DNA of 54,855 nt from an uncultured beta proteobacterium (GTDB lineage: Bacteria > Pseudomonadota > Gammaproteobacteria > Burkholderiales > Rhodocyclaceae): contig CAINHS010000102.1 of the NCBI GenBank assembly GCA_903848955.1, positions 1-54,855 on the forward strand, given 5' to 3'. Both the position numbers and the translations under genes were made by a program. The notes beneath the pieces are model-generated. The model saw only the letters and a list, made by a program, of their open reading frames with translations, had not been told where the DNA came from and made no database searches. How positions within the stretch are numbered: the first letter of the stretch is position 1; each line of letters starts with the position of its first letter. Shown here piece by piece: positions 42,712 through 51,697 of this stretch.

Positions 42712-43890
42712 TCAGGATTTGCCGGGCGCCGGCGTCCCGGGCGAGGGCTTTATATCTGCGCTGACCGGCGCACCGGGCCGCAGTTTCATCAGGTTGTCCA
42801 CGATGACCTTGTCGCCTGCACTGACACCCGCGATGACTACCCACTGGTTCTCATGCCAGCCGGCGGTCTGGACCGGTCTGATCTGCGCCGTGCCGTCGGC
42901 GCCGACGATGAAGACGAAGAAACCCAGTTCCCCTTGCGTCACCGCCGTTGCCGGCAACAGGACGGCCTTTCGTTCGCCGCCGACGAGGCGGACGCGGAGG
43001 AACTGTCCCGGCAGCATGCGGCCGTCCGGATTGTCGAACTCGGCGCGCAGCTGAATCGTTGCCAGTCGCGGGTCGACCTGCCTCGCCTCGAAATTGAGTC
43101 GCCCCGGCAGCGGGTAGGTGGTGCCATCCGGCAGTATTGCTTCCACCCGGGCAAGCTGCAGCGGTGCCGCCGGTGCCTTGCGCAGCACGGCGAGATCGCT
43201 GTCGGTGACGCTGAAGCGCGCCCACAGCGGATTGGACTGGACGATGCTGGTCAGCAGGCTGTCGCTGCCGGTCGAGACCAGGCTGCCTTCGGAGCGCAGT
43301 GCCCGGCCCGACACGCCGGCGATGGGTGCGACCACGGTGGCGTAGGAAAGATTAAGCGTTGCCAGTTGCACGCTTGCCTCGGCCGCCTTCACCGCCGCTT
43401 CGGCAATGCTGCGGTTCGAGGCCATGTCCTCGTATTCCTTGCGGCTGACCGCCTGGTCGGCGAGCAAGTCCTTGAGCCGACCGGCCTCGCGGCTGGTCTG
43501 TGCCAGTCGCGCCTGCTGCTCGGCCAGCTGGGCCTGAGCCTGGGACAGCGCAATCTCGAACGGGGCGCGGTCGATCTGGAACAGGGGTTGGCCGGCCTTG
43601 ACCGCGTCGCCCTCGTGATACAGGCGCTTCAGCAGGACGCCGCCGACCCGGGCCCGGACCTCGGCTTCGCGCTGGCCTTCGGTCTGGGCCACGGCGTCGA
43701 GGCTGAAGGGCAGCGTGGACAGCTTGGCCTCCAGAATCGTCACCGGCAGAGCGGGCTTGGCGGTGGCGGCCTGTTGCGCAGGGGGGGAGCAGGCGCCAAG
43801 TGCCAGCGCCAGGCAGGCGGCGAGCAACAGGCCCCGGCCGGCAGGAATGGCGCTCCGATGCTGTCTGAGTGGCGGATCGGTTTGTTTCAT
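42712..43890 (-). CDS. RND periplasmic adaptor lipoprotein
   Basis: 392 aa from ATG 43890, with GGAGAG six bases upstream. The frame stays open far upstream over the antisense regulator gene, but that part is spurious. The lipobox LGAC places lipidated C34. Then come the membrane-fusion-protein elements: VRARVGGVLLKRLYHEGDAV (barrel-sandwich half), a helical hairpin (AQLAEQQARLAQTSREAGRL), SYATVVAPIAGVSGRAL and a beta-barrel part with AVTQGELGFFVFIV. It links the pump to the outer-membrane duct. First gene of the efflux operon and divergent from the TetR regulator, which presumably represses it. Confidence 0.93.
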   Translation of the reverse strand: MKQTDPPLRQHRSAIPAGRGLLLAACLALALGACSPPAQQAATAKPALPVTILEAKLSTLPFSLDAVAQTEGQREAEVRARVGGVLLKRLYHEGDAVKAGQPLFQIDRAPFEIALSQAQAQLAEQQARLAQTSREAGRLKDLLADQAVSRKEYEDMASNRSIAEAAVKAAEASVQLATLNLSYATVVAPIAGVSGRALRSEGSLVSTGSDSLLTSIVQSNPLWARFSVTDSDLAVLRKAPAAPLQLARVEAILPDGTTYPLPGRLNFEARQVDPRLATIQLRAEFDNPDGRMLPGQFLRVRLVGGERKAVLLPATAVTQGELGFFVFIVGADGTAQIRPVQTAGWHENQWVVIAGVSAGDKVIVDNLMKLRPGAPVSADIKPSPGTPAPGKS

Positions 43891-43962
43891 CTGGACTCTC
43901 CGGTGCGAAGCGCTATTATATATACAAGCGTGAATGTTAATTACTGACCGGACCTGCTTTCC
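43891..43962. promoter_or_regulatory. Divergent promoter/operator of efflux operon and TetR gene
   Basis: The 72-bp gap holds, on the minus strand, a perfect TATAAT at 43915-43920 serving the adaptor gene. Immediately beyond it TATACAAGCGTGAATGTTAA (43921-43940) has TACA and TGTT arms eight bases apart, a plausible TetR/AcrR half-site pair overlapping the promoter. Regulation of both genes by the product of 43963 is inferred from this layout. Confidence 0.5.
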
Positions 43963-44580
43963 ATGGCACGCAAGACGAAAATCGAGACGCAGCGGACGCG
44001 GCAGCAGATCATCGATGCGGCACGCAAGATGTTCTTCCGCCACGGCATCGCCCGCACCACTCTGGACGTGATCGCCCGCGAGGCCGGGGTCACGCGCGGC
44101 GCGATCTATTGGCATTTCGACAACAAGGTGGCCTTGTTTTTCGCCCTGCGCGAGCAGACCATCCTGCCGCTGGTGGATCGTGTCGACGGCCTGCTGATGG
44201 CCTCTTCCGGCGAAGATCCGCTGCTGGGCGTGACGCGGGCCATGCAGGAGATCTTCAAGGCGCTCGACCGCGACGCCGGCGCCCGCGAGGTGTTCCAGAT
44301 CATGCAATTGCGTTGCGAGTATGTCGGCGAGTTTGCTTCCCTGGTGACGGAATTCGAGAAATCCCAGAACCAGCTGATAGCCAAGCTGGCACTCGCCTAC
44401 CGCCGCGCCAGGACCATGGGCTTGCTGCGCCCGGGCCTGCAACCGGCCGCCCTGGCGCTCGACTCGGTGCTGTTTCTGTCCGGGTTGATACGTCGTCGCC
44501 TGTCCTCGGCGGCGGAGGGCGGTGATCCGAAGGCGGTATCGCGTGCCATTCGCGCCCATGTCGGCTTGCGTCGTGTTTGA
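43963..44580 (+). CDS. TetR/AcrR family repressor of the efflux operon
   Basis: 205 aa. The N-terminal helix-turn-helix is typical: TRQQIIDAARKMFFRHGIAR, then TTLDVIAREAGVTRGAIYWH and FDNKVALF. The C-terminal ligand domain resembles AcrR/TtgR (REQTILPLVDRVD, SGLIRRRL near the end). Such proteins leave DNA when a pump substrate binds. It is divergent from the adaptor gene with a 72-bp shared control region, the classic position for a local repressor. No ribosome site stands out before ATG 43963. Confidence 0.92.
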   Translation: MARKTKIETQRTRQQIIDAARKMFFRHGIARTTLDVIAREAGVTRGAIYWHFDNKVALFFALREQTILPLVDRVDGLLMASSGEDPLLGVTRAMQEIFKALDRDAGAREVFQIMQLRCEYVGEFASLVTEFEKSQNQLIAKLALAYRRARTMGLLRPGLQPAALALDSVLFLSGLIRRRLSSAAEGGDPKAVSRAIRAHVGLRRV

Positions 44581-44603
44581 GTCCTGGGCTTGCCCGATGC
44601 CGT

Positions 44604-44623
44604 GTCCGGCCATTGTGCCGGAC
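44604..44623 (+). terminator. Hairpin after the TetR gene
   Basis: GTCCGGC at 44604-44610 pairs perfectly with GCCGGAC at 44617-44623 around CATTGT, 24 bp after the TetR stop. It is followed by TGTCCTT, so the T tract is poor. It is well placed to end the regulator's transcript. Confidence 0.5.
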
Positions 44624-44694
44624 TGTCCTTGAGGTAAGATTTGGCTGAGCGAAATGTGAATGATGAATCTGGCGTGTAGAGCGAGTGTGAGCCC

Positions 44695-45249
44695 ATGTTT
44701 CCATCCGGCGTAACGACGTCGAGCGAATCCCAGATTGCCCGTCTGCTGGCGGACCCCGCCAACACGGTGAACGTGGCCAAGGCGCATCTGCTGCTCGGGC
44801 TTGAAGCTGAAGAACGAAACGATTGGCAAGGTGCAGCGGAAAGCTACCTTCGCATCGTTGAACTGGCCCCTGCGGATGACATGGTTCGCTACTTCGGGCA
44901 CAACAACCGTGCCTATGCACTGCTCCAGCTAAAGCGATTCGAGGAAGCGCAGGCACAGTGCATGGCCGCCATCGAGGTCGATGGCACCCGGCACAGCGCC
45001 TACAGGAATCTCGGTCTGGCTTGTGCGGCGCTGGGCAGGCCGGCGGACGCCGCCGCCGCGTTTATGGATGCTGCGTGCAGGAACCTTGCGGACGCCCGGG
45101 CCTGGCTGCATCTTCAAGAACTTGTCGCCGCCAATCCTGACTTGCTGGCGCAGTCACCGGATCTGGCTGAACGCATGGCGGGCCTCGGCGACCGGCTCAG
45201 CAGAAGGCCAGGGCAAGCATCGCCGGATCATCCAGGATGGTCAGCGTGA
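44695..45249 (+). CDS. Tetratricopeptide-repeat protein
   Basis: 184 aa with about three TPR helix pairs: AHLLLGLEAEERNDWQGAAE, NNRAYALLQLKRFEEAQAQC (a canonical TPR) and SAYRNLGLACAALGRPADAA. There is no signal peptide or catalytic domain, so a cytosolic binding protein is likely. The C-terminal 25 residues are Pro/Gly rich and not repeat-like. It follows the TetR terminator and is convergent with the permease gene at 45328. The partner is unknown. Confidence 0.8.
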   Translation: MFPSGVTTSSESQIARLLADPANTVNVAKAHLLLGLEAEERNDWQGAAESYLRIVELAPADDMVRYFGHNNRAYALLQLKRFEEAQAQCMAAIEVDGTRHSAYRNLGLACAALGRPADAAAAFMDAACRNLADARAWLHLQELVAANPDLLAQSPDLAERMAGLGDRLSRRPGQASPDHPGWSA

Positions 45250-45327
45250 AATAGGCGGCCAGGCGATAGACGAGCGACACTGCGGATCCGGTCAGCCGGT
45301 TCAGCAAAGCGGAAGCGGGTTCGCTCA

Positions 45328-46128
45328 TCACTTGAACAGTTGATGGAGCATCTTCACCGCAAGCAGGATCAACAGGCCGGCGAAGATCCGCTTGAGAGCG
45401 CCTATTGGAAGGTGATGCGCGGTGCGTGCGCCGACGACCGCTGCGACGATGCTGGTGGCCAGGATGCCGGCGAGGGCGGGTAAATAGACAAATCCCAGGC
45501 TCCATGGCGGCAGGCCGGACAGATTCATGCCGTTGAAGACGTAGCCGAGCGTGCCGCCCAGCGCGATCGGGAAACCGACCGCAGCTGAAGTACCGATCGC
45601 GCGTCGCAGCGGAACATTGCACCAGGTAAGAAAGGGAACGGTGAACGCGCCACCGCCGATTGCCGCCAGGGCGGAGATGAGTCCGATGCCGCTGCCAACG
45701 AGAGTGATGCCCCAATTGCCGGGAAGCGCCCGGCTAGGTTTGGGTTGGAAATTCACGGTCATCTGGATGGCGACGAAAGCCACGAAGCCTGCGAACACGA
45801 TGGCCAGTGCATGGATCGACAAGTGGCGTGCGAGGAATGTGCCGGCAGCAGTTCCGAGCAGGATGCCGGGGGAGATTGTGCGTACCACCGGCCAGATGAC
45901 GGCATCGTAGAGGTGATGGGTGCGCAGGCTGGAGACCGACGTGAACAGGATCGATGCCATCGATGTGCCCAGTGCGGTCTGGAAAACCAGGGCGCGCGGC
46001 AGGCCGATGGCCTCGAAGATCATCACCAGCGCCGGCACCATGATGATCCCGCCGCCGACGCCGAGGAGGCCGGCAAAGAAGCCGGCACAGCCACCGACCG
46101 CCAGATACGCGGAAATCTCCGCGATCAT
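45328..46128 (-). CDS. TauE/SafE family sulfite/anion exporter
   Basis: 266 aa from ATG 46128; an in-frame ATG at 46185 would add 19 polar residues before the first helix. About eight membrane helices, with the duplicated family motif GCAGFFAGLLGVGGGIIMVP near the start and SGIGLISALAAIGGGAFTVP in the middle. Family members export sulfite, sulfoacetate or similar organosulfur anions. No sulfur-oxidation gene is nearby, so substrate is open. It is convergent with the TPR gene. Confidence 0.9.
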   Translation of the reverse strand: MIAEISAYLAVGGCAGFFAGLLGVGGGIIMVPALVMIFEAIGLPRALVFQTALGTSMASILFTSVSSLRTHHLYDAVIWPVVRTISPGILLGTAAGTFLARHLSIHALAIVFAGFVAFVAIQMTVNFQPKPSRALPGNWGITLVGSGIGLISALAAIGGGAFTVPFLTWCNVPLRRAIGTSAAVGFPIALGGTLGYVFNGMNLSGLPPWSLGFVYLPALAGILATSIVAAVVGARTAHHLPIGALKRIFAGLLILLAVKMLHQLFK

Positions 46129-46144
46129 GATGCCTGCTTGGCGA

Positions 46145-46399
46145 TCAAACGGATCCTGAGCTCCCGGCCACCAATCGCTCGGCATCCAGTCTGGCCTTGA
46201 TGCGCGTCTGATTTTCCGCCCGGTTGATCGTCGTCACGGTCTTGCCGAAGGCATCCCGTTGTGCGCTGCTTCTCCTGGTCGCCTGGATCGACTTGATGCA
46301 ACGCCATTTCTTTCCACTCTTGGTTTCGATCTGGCGCATTTCTTCGCGCGGGTGATGGCGGCCGCAGTGGTAGCAGTAGAGGGTTTCGGATGTGGACAT
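46145..46399 (-). CDS. Small conserved-type protein with CxxC motif
   Basis: 84 aa from ATG 46399 (an earlier ATG at 46456 adds 19 residues that look like noise). The N-terminus reads STSETLYCYHCGRHHPREEM with a CxxC, His-rich neighbours and a later Cys (KKWRCIKSIQ), suggesting a small zinc-binding knuckle. The rest is basic and helical (RAENQTRIKARLDAERL). I do not recognise a named family. It is on the same strand as the TauE gene, 16 bp upstream of it, possibly co-transcribed. Confidence 0.6.
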   Translation of the reverse strand: MSTSETLYCYHCGRHHPREEMRQIETKSGKKWRCIKSIQATRRSSAQRDAFGKTVTTINRAENQTRIKARLDAERLVAGSSGSV

Positions 46400-46758
46400 G
46401 GCGGTATCGGGTGAAAGGGGGTAGGGCTGGCGGAAAAAAGCAGGGGTCTGGTTCATCGATCCCTTTGCATTTCGCGCTGCCCTGCAGAGGGGATGGGCTG
46501 AGTCCGTCTCGAAGGTGTATCAGCCGCAATATTTCGAAGACTGCGGATAATACAGGGAATTCCGATGAGATGGACTCACCCGCAATGCCGGATACTCCTC
46601 TCCGAGCCATGCCAGGACTGTAATCTCACGCTCCCTGCCGGGGAATTCTCTGATACGGAACATGGCGTTGGCCGGATGAAAGTGTTCCAGGTCGGCGGCT
46701 ATTGAGGCAACAGGCGGGTGATGCAAATTCGTTCCGCCTCCGGACATAAAATACGGGC
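46400..46758. other. Divergent intergenic region
   Basis: 359 bp between the small CxxC gene and the conserved hypothetical gene. A 75-codon minus frame (46520-46747, containing FHPANAMFRIREFPG) exists, but I cannot link it to a family. The right end carries TAAAAT at 46747-46752, exactly one -10 distance before the ATG at 46759, which suggests a leaderless transcript for that gene. Confidence 0.4.
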
Positions 46759-47262
46759 ATGACAGAGAACATACCGAACCAGGCCATTGAGGCCGATGCG
46801 CCCGATTTGATCAGAGAGCCGAGACTCTGGTGCAACAACGGCTGGACCGCGCGAGTCGTCAAGAACGAAGACGATGAGGGCTGGGCCGTCGAGATGATTC
46901 TCGACGGCGAGTCCGAGCCTGCTTTGATTGGCCCGTGGACCATGGGACGCGACAAGAAGAATCCGAAACCGCTTGATGCACCGGCGTTCAACACGCTGGT
47001 CAAGACCGCCGGCGAATTCCGGCAGCGCCAGGTGCAGCAACTTCATGCGGCGCTCCACCAGAACATCACGATCAACGATCAATCCGGACGGATCAGCATC
47101 ACCCTCGATATCGTGCCGGACGAAGACGATCCGCATGCATTGCTTACCGCCCGCGATGCCGCAGATGAAGAACTCGCTCAGGTCCGTGTGGCGAGCAGTT
47201 TCAAGCTCAACAAGGCCAGTGCAAACGCCTGGATCGATGCGGATTTCCGCAAACCGGGATGA
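46759..47262 (+). CDS. Conserved-type hypothetical protein
   Basis: 167 aa, acidic and soluble, with no signal peptide. Recognisable only as a well-formed protein: PRLWCNNGWTARVVKNEDDE and GPWTMGRDKKNPKPL look like a small beta-rich domain, followed by a helix (FNTLVKTAGEFRQRQVQQLH) and another beta segment. I do not know the family. There is no ribosome site before ATG 46759, but a TAAAAT -10 element sits six bases away, so translation may be leaderless. It precedes the DUF2786 gene by 47 bp on the same strand. Confidence 0.7.
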   Translation: MTENIPNQAIEADAPDLIREPRLWCNNGWTARVVKNEDDEGWAVEMILDGESEPALIGPWTMGRDKKNPKPLDAPAFNTLVKTAGEFRQRQVQQLHAALHQNITINDQSGRISITLDIVPDEDDPHALLTARDAADEELAQVRVASSFKLNKASANAWIDADFRKPG

Positions 47263-47309
47263 GGGCCCTGCAGCAATGGCGACCGGGGCAGGCGTCACGT
47301 TGAGTGCTT

Positions 47310-48047
47310 ATGGATAAGGATCAGGCGATACGCAAGGCGCAAAAGCTGATGGCCGTCGCCATGGACGGTCGCGGCAATGACAACGAAGCCGAGCGCGCTC
47401 TGGCCCAGGCTGAAATTCTGATCCGGAAATTCGGCATCGAGCAGGCTGAAATCGCCGGCACCAAGGCGTCCGTCGATTTCGATTGGGCCGACGCTTTTCA
47501 TGCCTACGGTCCGCCGAACAATCCGGCCAGGAGTTGCCCGCGGTGGTTTCAATTCATCAGTACCGGCGTGGCCAATTTCACCGACACCATCGTGCGTATG
47601 CACTACGATCCAACGCAAGGTTATGGCGTTGGATTCTATGGTGACCGCGCTGACACCCTGTTTGCCCAGTGGCTGGTCGGCTATCTCAAGGCCAAGGTCT
47701 GGGATGCCTTGAATGTCGCGCACAGGCAGCATCCTGAATGGAGCAGGAGCGACATGGAGGATTTCCGCAAGGCAATGGCGGCGCGCCTGTCGTCACGAAT
47801 GCGTGACTTGCGCCGCGAGCGTGATGCCGAATATGCAGTTGCCGTGGCTAGTCAGGGGACTGGAACGGCGCTTGTGCTCGTCACCGACAAGCTGGCGCAG
47901 CGCGATGCGGAATTCGGTTCGCCGAAATACAAGCACTCGCGCATTACCCTGCGTGATCAGATGGCGGCGCACAAGGGCAGCCTGGCGGGTGATCAGGTCG
48001 GTTTCGCCAAACCAATCCAAGGCGCCAAAAGACACCCGGTTGCCTGA
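47310..48047 (+). CDS. DUF2786 domain protein
   Basis: 245 aa from ATG 47310 (GTG at 47304 is an alternative). The N-terminal DUF2786 signature is DKDQAIRKAQKLMAVAMDGR, then NEAERALAQAEILIRKFGIE. The following region has a conserved-looking core (VGFYGDRADTLFAQWLVGYL). DUF2786 proteins occur in phages and bacterial chromosomes and have no established function. The C-terminus is basic. No mobile-element genes adjoin it here. It probably shares a transcript with the hypothetical gene before it. Confidence 0.85.
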   Translation: MDKDQAIRKAQKLMAVAMDGRGNDNEAERALAQAEILIRKFGIEQAEIAGTKASVDFDWADAFHAYGPPNNPARSCPRWFQFISTGVANFTDTIVRMHYDPTQGYGVGFYGDRADTLFAQWLVGYLKAKVWDALNVAHRQHPEWSRSDMEDFRKAMAARLSSRMRDLRRERDAEYAVAVASQGTGTALVLVTDKLAQRDAEFGSPKYKHSRITLRDQMAAHKGSLAGDQVGFAKPIQGAKRHPVA

Positions 48048-48137
48048 GGCCGTTTGGATCAATATCCACGCGGATGTGTTTGCGGCCCTGAGGCGAATCA
48101 TGCATGGCGAACTTCGGCTAAGGCCGTCAGCCACAGG

Positions 48138-48167
48138 TTCTCAGAATGAGCGCCGCTGATCTAAAAT
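48138..48167 (+). promoter_or_regulatory. Sigma-70-type promoter of the PhnD-kinase pair
   Basis: TTCTCA (48138-48143), an 18-base spacer and TAAAAT (48162-48167) lie about 55 bp upstream of the PhnD-type gene. A GGAG ribosome site follows at about -11. Four of six and five of six hexamer positions fit consensus. Confidence 0.45.
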
Positions 48168-48221
48168 GACGGCCTCTCGACAGCTTTTTGGCAGGGCTGA
48201 TCATCTCCGGAGAAACATCCA

Positions 48222-49058
48222 ATGCTGAACCGATTTCTTCTTGCTGTATTGATACTGAGTATTCCGCCATTCGCAGCAGCCCAGAACGTGACCTACCGGT
48301 TTTCGCCGGTCAATCAGTGGGACATCAACAAGACCGCGGCCTACTGGAATCCGATAATCAAGTATGTCAGCGACAAGAGTGGCGTCAAGCTCGAACTCAA
48401 GATCGGCCGAACGTCGGCGGATACAACCGCGTATGTCCTTGCCAGGGAAGTCGAGTTTGTGTTTTCCAATCACTTGTTCAGCCCGGAGCGCGAGCAACTC
48501 GGTTGGACTGTGTTCGGGCGTCGTTGGACTCCGCCTTTGCAAGGGGAGATCGCCGTTCCGGCCGATTCACCCATAACAAGACTGGAGGATCTGAAGGGGC
48601 AGGAAGTCGTATTTGCCGGGCCTGAAGCGTTTGTCGGCTACAAGGTTCCGTATGCCCAACTGCTGAACAGGAAAATAGATGTCAAAGCCGTGTTTGCCGG
48701 CAACCAGAATGCGGCTTTTGCCCAGTTGTTTGCCGGCAAGGCCAAGGCCGTTGGCAGCAACTCCGCGCTGGTGGCCGGCTATTCGATCAAGGAGGGGAAG
48801 AAATTCCGTACCTTGTGGAAATCAGACGACTATAACGACCTCGCCTTGATGGCTTCAAGCAAAGTGCCGGGGGCGACCGTCAAAGCCGTTGCATCGGCAT
48901 TCATCGGCATGCATCGCGATCCGGTCGGAAAGGCCATTCTGGTCAAGGCATCGGAGGATGTGGGCCTTGATCCGCAGGCCTACTTTTTGCCGGCTACGGC
49001 CGCCGATTACGCGACCTATCGCCAGTTCTACCAGATTGCCCCTGCCTCGCTGCGTTGA
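48222..49058 (+). CDS. PhnD-type periplasmic substrate-binding protein
   Basis: 278 aa with a signal peptide (MLNRFLLAVLILSIPPFAAA). The mature part follows the phosphate/phosphonate-binding PhnD family: RFSPVNQWDINKTAAYWNPI, ELKIGRTSADTTAYVLAREV, LEDLKGQEVVFAGPEAFVGY and VASAFIGMHRDPVGKAIL. No ABC permease or ATPase gene is present. Instead a hybrid kinase starts 9 bp downstream. The arrangement suggests that this protein presents a ligand to the kinase's periplasmic domain rather than feeding a transporter. The ligand is unknown; related proteins bind phosphonates, phosphite or other oxyanions. Confidence 0.9.
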   Translation: MLNRFLLAVLILSIPPFAAAQNVTYRFSPVNQWDINKTAAYWNPIIKYVSDKSGVKLELKIGRTSADTTAYVLAREVEFVFSNHLFSPEREQLGWTVFGRRWTPPLQGEIAVPADSPITRLEDLKGQEVVFAGPEAFVGYKVPYAQLLNRKIDVKAVFAGNQNAAFAQLFAGKAKAVGSNSALVAGYSIKEGKKFRTLWKSDDYNDLALMASSKVPGATVKAVASAFIGMHRDPVGKAILVKASEDVGLDPQAYFLPATAADYATYRQFYQIAPASLR

Positions 49059-49067
49059 TCGCATAAC

Positions 49068-51095
49068 GTGAGCCTGCTTGACCGTTTCCTGCCCCAATCG
49101 CTCATAGGCCGCGTCTATGCGCTGTACTCGTTCGCCTTGCTGTTGTTCGTCAGCGGCACCATGGTGCTGTTTTTCCGGTATGAATACGTTCAGGCGGTGG
49201 AGGAGGCACAGCAATCGGCAACCATGTTGATCGAGGTGGCCGCCCACACGGTTTCCGACAGCGCCGTGATCGGTGACTACGACTCGATCCAGCGTACTCT
49301 GGACAGCGCGATCGTGCGTTCGCAGTTTGAATCGGCGATGTTCGTCGACCTCGCGGGCGGCAGCATCAAAAGCCGGAATTCGACATCGGAGGGCGGTCGC
49401 GCGCCGCGTTGGCTGGTGCAGGGGATCGCCGATCAACTGTACGACGTCAACCGCACCATCACGGTTGGCGACAAGGACTACGGGGTTTTGCGACTGACCT
49501 TCTCGGCCGCCACAATTGCTGACCGGCTTTGGGAACTGGTCCTTGCAGCACTGGCTCTGGCACTGGTTAGTTTGCTGGGCGGCTTGTTTTTCCTTTGGTT
49601 CCCTCTCAAGCGCTGGTTGGGTAGTTTGGATCGCGCGCGCATCGTCGGCAGCGGTAATCATCTGGCCGACGCGACGCTCATCAACGACGTACCTTTGGAA
49701 TTTCGTCCGGCATTTGAAATGCTGCAACATACGGCAGATACCTTGCGCAAGGAACTTCAATCGCGCGAGTTGGCAATAGGGTCACTACGCAATCTTGCCG
49801 CCAGCCTTCTGCCGGCGAGTGATTTGAAGACTCCCCGGGACGGTAGTGACGAGCTGGATTCGCTCTCGATGCTGATCGTGAGACTGGTTGGCGATCGGGA
49901 AGCGAGTCACCTGGAACTGCAGCAGGCAAAGGATATAGCCGAGGCTGCAAATCAGGCCAAGAGTGCGTTTCTCGCCAACATGAGCCATGAAATCCGCACG
50001 CCGATGAACGGCATCATCGGCATGACCGATCTCGTACTCGATTCCGATCTGAGCTCTGAGCAGCGCGAATTCGTGGGCTTGGCGAAGAAGTCGGCTGAAT
50101 CCCTGCTTGCGATCATCAATGACATTCTCGACTTTTCAAAAATTGAAGCCGGGATGCTGACTATCGAGAAACTGCCGTTTGATTTGCGGCCGGCATTGAT
50201 GGAGTGGGTCCGCTCGGCCGGATTTCACGCCAAGGAAAAGAATATTGATTTGCGCTGTGAAATCGATCCGGAAGTGCCCGCTACAGTCATCAGTGATCCC
50301 GCGCGCTTGCGGCAGATTCTGGTCAACCTGGTCGGCAACGCGATAAAGTTTACCCGGCAGGGTCAGATTGTCGTCCGTGTTTCGACGCTGACCGGCACGC
50401 AGACGCAGAATGCGATTCACTTTGTCGTTCAGGATAGCGGCATCGGTATTCCGGTGGAGCGGATCGATCATATTTTCGATCCCTTTACACAGGCGGACGA
50501 CTCGACGACGCGAAAGTACGGCGGCACGGGACTCGGGCTGTCAATCACGCGGCGCCTGGTGGAGTTGCTCGGCGGCCGGATCTGGGTTGAAAGTCAGATG
50601 AATGTCGGCAGCAGTTTCCATTTCACCTTGCCCGGCAGCGAGCCGGAGCAGCAGGAAGCAGGGCCGGCTGCCGGCTCACGCGATGACGCCACTGACGCGG
50701 TGGATGATGCATTGACTCAGGGTCACGCAATCCTGCTGGTGGAAGACAATCCGATAAACCAGAAACTGGCTATCACTCTCCTCACCCGCCGCGGCTACCG
50801 GGTCACTCTCGCACAGGATGGTCAGCAGGCGGTCGAGGCGCTCAGCGGCCGGAGTTTCGCTGCCGTATTGATGGATATGCAGATGCCGGTGATGGACGGC
50901 ATTGACGCCACGCGAAAAATCCGCGCCATGGAAAATGATAGACATGGTGCCCGCGTACCAATCATTGCCATGACGGCAAACGCCATGCAAGGCGACCGCG
51001 AACGTTGCCTTGAGGCCGGCATGGATGATTACATCGCCAAGCCGATCAAGCCGGATCAGCTTTTCGAAAGACTCTCGAGGTGGACAAAAAGTTAG
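49068..51095 (+). CDS. Membrane hybrid histidine kinase paired with PhnD-type protein
   Basis: 675 aa, GTG start. Membrane helix (about 17-36), periplasmic domain of about 115 residues (40-155, [25 protein letters not shown]8-like), second helix (about 156-178), linker with coiled coil, HisKA with H307 in [21 protein letters not shown] domain ([27 protein letters not shown]) and C-terminal REC (about 553-672, [17 protein letters not shown], Asp in [13 protein letters not shown]). There is no Hpt, so a separate phosphotransfer protein is needed. It lies 9 bp after the PhnD-type gene. A weak TCAGAC/GTCTGA dyad at 51101-51121 is the only terminator candidate. Confidence 0.93.
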   Translation: MSLLDRFLPQSLIGRVYALYSFALLLFVSGTMVLFFRYEYVQAVEEAQQSATMLIEVAAHTVSDSAVIGDYDSIQRTLDSAIVRSQFESAMFVDLAGGSIKSRNSTSEGGRAPRWLVQGIADQLYDVNRTITVGDKDYGVLRLTFSAATIADRLWELVLAALALALVSLLGGLFFLWFPLKRWLGSLDRARIVGSGNHLADATLINDVPLEFRPAFEMLQHTADTLRKELQSRELAIGSLRNLAASLLPASDLKTPRDGSDELDSLSMLIVRLVGDREASHLELQQAKDIAEAANQAKSAFLANMSHEIRTPMNGIIGMTDLVLDSDLSSEQREFVGLAKKSAESLLAIINDILDFSKIEAGMLTIEKLPFDLRPALMEWVRSAGFHAKEKNIDLRCEIDPEVPATVISDPARLRQILVNLVGNAIKFTRQGQIVVRVSTLTGTQTQNAIHFVVQDSGIGIPVERIDHIFDPFTQADDSTTRKYGGTGLGLSITRRLVELLGGRIWVESQMNVGSSFHFTLPGSEPEQQEAGPAAGSRDDATDAVDDALTQGHAILLVEDNPINQKLAITLLTRRGYRVTLAQDGQQAVEALSGRSFAAVLMDMQMPVMDGIDATRKIRAMENDRHGARVPIIAMTANAMQGDRERCLEAGMDDYIAKPIKPDQLFERLSRWTKS

Positions 51096-51265
51096 CTCCG
51101 TCAGACAGGCCCTGCGTCTGAATCAGCCAGCGCGCATCGGCTGTCAGACGAAGATCACCGATACCGATCCGGCATTGCCGGATGAAAGTTCTCGAGGTTC
51201 CCGATGTGTCGGATATCAACTCAGGTGCCCCAAACCCGTAACGCCACTCTCTCATCGATGCCGAC

Positions 51266-51697
51266 ATGCTCGAACTCAATAATATTGACTTGACCGGGGA
51301 CCCCGCGGCCGTACTCGTCGTCAAGGACGAAGTCGTGGCGGTGGTGTTTGCCGCGACGGCCGGCGAACTGAGCAGCCGTGAAGGCCCGAATCGCTACGCG
51401 GCAGGCGATGCCCTGATAACCGGGTCAACCGGCGACCGCTGGAGCGTTTCGCGCAGCCGCTTCGATGCCCGATACGATCCCGTCGCCCCGGTGCGGGCCG
51501 GTGAGGACGGTGCCTACCGCTGCAAGGCTGTAACGGTGTTGGCCAGGCAGATGCCGGAAGCATTCACCCTGGCCCGCTCCTGCGGCGGCGACATCCTGCG
51601 TGGCCTGGCGCATGACTGGTTGCTGCAATACGCCCCCGGCGACTTCGGCATCGTCGCCGACGCCCGCTTCCGGCGGGTTTATCGGGCGCCGGACTAG
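51266..51697 (+). CDS. PGDYG-domain protein
   Basis: 143 aa. The C-terminus matches the PGDYG family: LRGLAHDWLLQYAPGDFGIV, then ADARFRRVYRA, with PGDFG in place of PGDYG. The N-terminal part (AAVLVVKDEVVAVVFA, EGPNRYAAGDALITGSTGDR) looks like a second, related beta domain, suggesting an internal duplication. The function is unknown in the family. The stop overlaps the convergent AI-2E-family gene's stop by four bases (51694-51697). Confidence 0.82.
   Translation: MLELNNIDLTGDPAAVLVVKDEVVAVVFAATAGELSSREGPNRYAAGDALITGSTGDRWSVSRSRFDARYDPVAPVRAGEDGAYRCKAVTVLARQMPEAFTLARSCGGDILRGLAHDWLLQYAPGDFGIVADARFRRVYRAPD

Noticed and set aside
40053-42764. A 903-codon plus-strand open frame over the RND pump
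   Set aside because: Antisense shadow of a canonical HAE1 pump; it is rich in Gly, Asp, His and Gln with no recognisable motif.
43893-44901. Long upstream extension of the efflux adaptor reading frame on the minus strand
   Set aside because: It lies antisense to the clear TetR gene, has no family similarity, and a good ribosome site plus lipoprotein signal mark the true start at 43890.
46520-46747. 75-codon minus-strand frame with FHPANAMFRIREFPG
   Set aside because: It reads somewhat like protein but has no recognised family, and its start lacks a ribosome site; left as an unresolved possibility.
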